DNA of 64,000 nucleotides from Agrocybe praecox (Eukaryota; Basidiomycota; Agaricomycetes; Agaricales; Agrocybaceae): positions 4,464,001 to 4,528,000 of the forward strand of contig OZ024841.1 in assembly GCA_964017145.1 (NCBI GenBank), in the 5' to 3' direction. The notes under the pieces were generated by a model. That model did not search any database and was not told the DNA's origin. It was given only the letters and a program-made list of their open reading frames with translations. Numbering within the stretch: the first letter of the stretch is position 1; each line of letters opens with the position of its first letter. Both the position numbers and the translations under genes were made by a program. Positions 60,601 to 64,000 of the stretch are shown piece by piece.

Positions 60601-63371
60601 ACAAAATCGTACAATACACACACAACCCCGCAGCAAGCACCTTACCGGCTTGATGGTTTGCTGAAGAATGTATTCAACGCAGTAAAATCGAACATCCCCA
60701 AAGCACATTACAGAATTGGCTACGCAGGTTTGATATATCCGAAATGGTTATGGGCCCTGTTTGGGAACAAAAAGCAGAATTTCTTCTTGAATTTGGGTGT
60801 CCCTATATTGATGAATTAGATGACCCTGTCAGAAATGCCACATGATTTAAAGTTACAGCGCCGCCATATGATCCTTCAATCTTAATTATTGAAGATTTAG
60901 CACAAAGTATCGTGTCTCATATTAATAGTCAGTATCTGGAAGATCCAACATTTAATTTGGTAGATTGGTACAAACATCGGCTCGTACTTGATGATATTGT
61001 TGATTTAACTCTTCACTCACCTGTCCTGCCGAATACTCCAACAGAAATTGTTGATACCGGAATTAATGTTCTGGAATATATTAACAATTTAATTGAACAA
61101 ATGGCGAGTGAATATCAGTCAACGCTCGAGCTCAATGGTATACAGGTGGATCGTAAAAAATACCCTGCTATGCAGCGGACCGCTGCTGTTGCAAAAGATG
61201 AAGGTTGAGTGCTTCCGAAACCAATTGTTATCAAAGTACTACTCATCAGACAGCCCGTATGCGCAATAATCGACCCAGGTTCACTCGGTAACTTCATCTC
61301 ATCAACCCTGGCAGATCAGCTATCACTCAAACGAGAAGAACTATCCCCTCTGGTCGCTTTACAACTTGACGTTCAAGGATCTCGTTCGAAAATTAATTCT
61401 CAAGTCAAGGCTCACTTTCAGTACCAAGGGATCGATGAGGAACATGTCTTCGATGTGATTAATCTCAATAACTACGACATTATATTAGATACGCCATGGA
61501 TGTATCAACACCATGTTTGTGTCGGACTTAATCCTGCTCGTGTTGTTATAGGAAGCGATATTGCACTACCCATCAAAGCTGGAGTCGACTCGAAGCTGCT
61601 CTCGCAAGCTATTTCCATGGATAATGACGATGTTACCACAGTGCGTGAATCGTTAAAACAATACACAGAACCTGTGCAAAGATGTGAGTGAAATGAAATT
61701 ACCTCCATTCAGAAAAATTAATCACACTATACCTTTAATAAATGTGACTAAAACTTACCCATGGCGCCCCTCTTGATGCCCAGAAGTGTTCCAAATGCAG
61801 TGGGCAGAGAAGCGAGATGCATATCTAAGATCCGGTTGTTGTAAAATTATGTCTGCTGGCAATACTGTACCTATGTTGTTGATACTGAAACCACGAAAAG
61901 ATGGACTTCCTGCTGAACTCCGAACAGTGTTTGATTTGCGTGAACAAAATAAAAATACTTACAAATTAACCTTGCTGCTACCTGATATGGATGGTATGCT
62001 ATGCAGGGTGTGTTGTCATCAATTTCGATCTTCACTTGACATGAAAAGTGCCTATGAACAAATTAGAATTGTGCCTGAACATGTAGACAGGACTACTGTA
62101 ACCACTCCTGATGGTAACATGGTGAGCTTGGTCATTCAAATCGGTGATGTTAACGCACCCACTACATACCAAGCACTGATGAAACATTTATTTTCGTCAT
62201 ATATTGGTGTTTTTATAGATATTTACCTAGATGACATTATCATCTATTCAGACTCACTTTCTGACCATGTAGAACATGTCAAAATTGTTCTCAATATTTT
62301 AAAACAGGAGAAGCTTTACCTCAGCAAAGATAAATTACATTTTATTGCCCCGGAAATGAAGTTATTAAGATGCATTATCAATGATAATGGCATTCGTATG
62401 GATCCGACGAAGGTAGATTTCGTCATTGCCTGGAAAACACCCACCAATCATGACTTACTTTGAGGATTTCTCGGATCCGTGGGTTATCTAGCAGATGATG
62501 TACCTGGAGTACGAATTCCAATGGGTATTCTCAGTCATCTAACCGGTGACACTGTCCCATTTCGGTGGACATACACTGAACAGTGTGCATTCAAAGATGT
62601 AAAAGAATTAGTAAAATGTGCACGAGAGCATCGTAGAGTGCCTCTTAATTATGATAAAGATGTACCTACCATTTGGATGGTCACTGATGGTTGTGCAACG
62701 GGAATATCTGGTCTCGTCAGCCAAGGTGATGATTGGAAAAATGCGAAAATTGCTGCAATTTACTCTGCTAAGTTGAATCCAGCTCAGCAGAATTACCCAG
62801 TGCATGAAATTGAAATGTTGGCAGGCATTGAAACTATGCTGCGTCACAGAGACATCCTACAAGGTGTTAAGTTTAAATGGGTAACAGATCATAAAGGTCT
62901 AACTCACCTTTTGAATCAGAAAAATCTCTCAGGATGTCAAGCCCGATGGATTGAGAAAATATCATCATTTGACTTCGAGATTTTGTACATCCCGGGCAGT
63001 GAAAATGTGGTGGCATATACATTGTCATGGATGTACTCCAATGATGCCCCAGGGACTGTACGTGCACGCAGCGAGTACACATATTTCGATGTTGTCGATG
63101 ATGATGCTGCTGTCGGGTCAGGGCCAATGCCAATACTTGCCGGAATGGAAGCTAGTGCCGCTGTTGCTGGATGGAGGGCACAAAAGGTAGTACCTCCTCC
63201 AGAAACGGGCTGGCCGGAAACCTCTAAGGAATTTGCTGCTAGGGTCAAAGATAAGCTCGTTCTTCGAGGGCCTGTTGAACGAACGGAGGGTGAGGATACG
63301 AGACAAACACGTGCTCAGAGTGCCACGCTGCAACCTTGGCTTACTATTCGGATCAAACCAACTGTGCGCGT
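60600..63371 (+). pseudogene. degraded Ty3/gypsy-type gag-pol (protease, RT, RNase H; no integrase)
   Basis: Order on the plus strand: a frame-shifted leader/gag part (60660-61208, FNLVDWY module), a retropepsin-like segment (61209-61691: AIIDPGSLGNFISSTLADQL), reverse transcriptase (61786-62463: RTVFDLREQN, SLDMKSAYEQI, VFIDIYLDDIIIYS) and RNase H (62479-63370: WMVTDGCATGISG, WVTDHKGLTHLL, SENVVAYTLSWMYS). Single stops separate the parts (61206, 61689, 62461). The usual ADALSRMY is AYTLSWMY. No integrase follows; the last part of the RNase H frame runs into the inverted leader. The element is inactive. Confidence 0.8.
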
Positions 63372-63824
63372 TAAGGTGCTTGCTGCGGGGTTGAGTGTGT
63401 ATGTACGATTTGTACTTTGTATATACTCCGAAACAAAACCCAATCAATGTGATTAGTTCTTTCGTGGGAGGGATATGCGATACGTGTCGTTAATTATGTT
63501 TTCTCTCTAAAGATACGCTCTCTAATGCAACAGAACGTTTCCTAGGATCGAAGATCACAAGTGTTTGAGTAGCTTACACACAAAGCGAAGTTCCTCGGAA
63601 AGTGTAAACGTAGATTTAATGTGTTTCCACAAGATGTAGTGTGTAGGTAGTTCACCACTTAGGCTGGAAACTTAATCCAAAGTCTTTTAATCACTTAGAA
63701 AGGGGACTCAATCCTAAACAGGCCACTTAGGCATCACTTAGACAATTTGCCACTTAGGCAGGGAACTTATCCCTAGGAACGGGCCACTTAGGCGTCACTT
63801 AGACAATTCTTGCCACTTAGGCGG
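63372..63824 (-). repeat. inverted copy of the gypsy leader and LTR end
   Basis: The reverse complement aligns with about 60145-60650: the cctaagtggc repeats, gattaaaagactttggatt, cacattaaatc, gaactaatca...gattgggttttgtt, and aaccccgcagcaagcacctta. It extends beyond the LTR into the leader, so it is not an ordinary 3' LTR. Confidence 0.8.
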
Positions 63825-64000
63825 TGTCAGGGCAACACTGTAATCAGTGTGACAAGGCCACCAACAAAGACAAAGCAAGAAGAGAGAGAGAGAAGAGACA
63901 GAGAGAGAAGAGACAGAGAGAGATAAAGAGGTAGAGAGACATTCAATGATTCTAAGAGATCACACCAATGATAGTGGATATCCTAAGAGATTGAAGCTGG
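63825..64000 (+). mobile_element. start of an LTR, same family as the solo LTR at 47068
   Basis: TGTCAGGGCAACACTGTAAT and the following sequence match 47068 onward. It is inserted in the inverted gypsy repeat and runs off the window. Confidence 0.9.

Noticed and set aside
1..64000. tRNA or rRNA genes
   Set aside because: No cloverleaf with A and B boxes and no conserved rRNA blocks were recognised by eye. A tRNAscan or rRNA search would settle this.

Overview
The window looks like nuclear DNA from a mushroom-forming basidiomycete (Agaricomycetes). Genes are split by many 50-85 bp GT-AG introns with CTNA-type branch sites, coding third positions favour C, the telomere repeat is TTAGGG, and the transposon content (endonuclease-deficient Penelope-like elements, KDZ, Tc1-like, Ty3/gypsy) fits that class. 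There are no bacterial features and I recognise no rRNA or tRNA gene.

Layout. 1-12.1 kb is ordinary gene-bearing DNA: a small secreted protein (minus strand), a Frm2-type nitroreductase with a one-base frameshift, a secreted lectin-like protein (minus), and an 841-residue HMG-box transcription factor whose promoter, leader and first exon occur a second time about 6 kb upstream. 12.9-42.9 kb reads as a chromosome end or former end. Four Penelope-like retroelement (PLE) copies from two families lie in two head-to-tail pairs (13.2-17.7 and 36.8-42.9 kb), all in the same orientation. Three of the four 5' truncation points fall directly on CCCTAA telomere repeats, and each copy has a hammerhead ribozyme fold near its 3' end. 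Between the pairs sits a cassette: an 847-residue fungal protein of unknown function (minus), a 1458-residue, 15-exon SNF2-type ATPase (plus) and a 159-residue basic protein (minus). The cassette is flanked on both sides, in direct orientation, by arrays of about 200-220 bp units, most of which carry one or two conserved DNA/RNA hairpins. 42.9-64 kb is AT-richer nested transposon debris: an intact Tc1-like element and a decayed copy of it, a solo LTR with a perfect 5 bp target duplication, KDZ and gag remnants, and a degraded Ty3/gypsy element whose far end carries an inverted copy of its own leader and LTR.

How the parts fit. The plus strand is the telomeric G-strand at every PLE junction, so the original chromosome end lay to the right. 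One junction (36752/36753) shows a hairpin array cut off by TTAGGG repeats and then by a PLE, as expected for break healing by telomerase followed by PLE attachment. A fragment of the 847-residue gene family lies against the outermost PLE at 12.9 kb, so the cassette is probably a subtelomeric gene family. The least explained signal is the hairpin family with loop TAAGCARAGCTAG: about 30 copies with stems that change in a compensatory way, in both arrays and between the two large genes.
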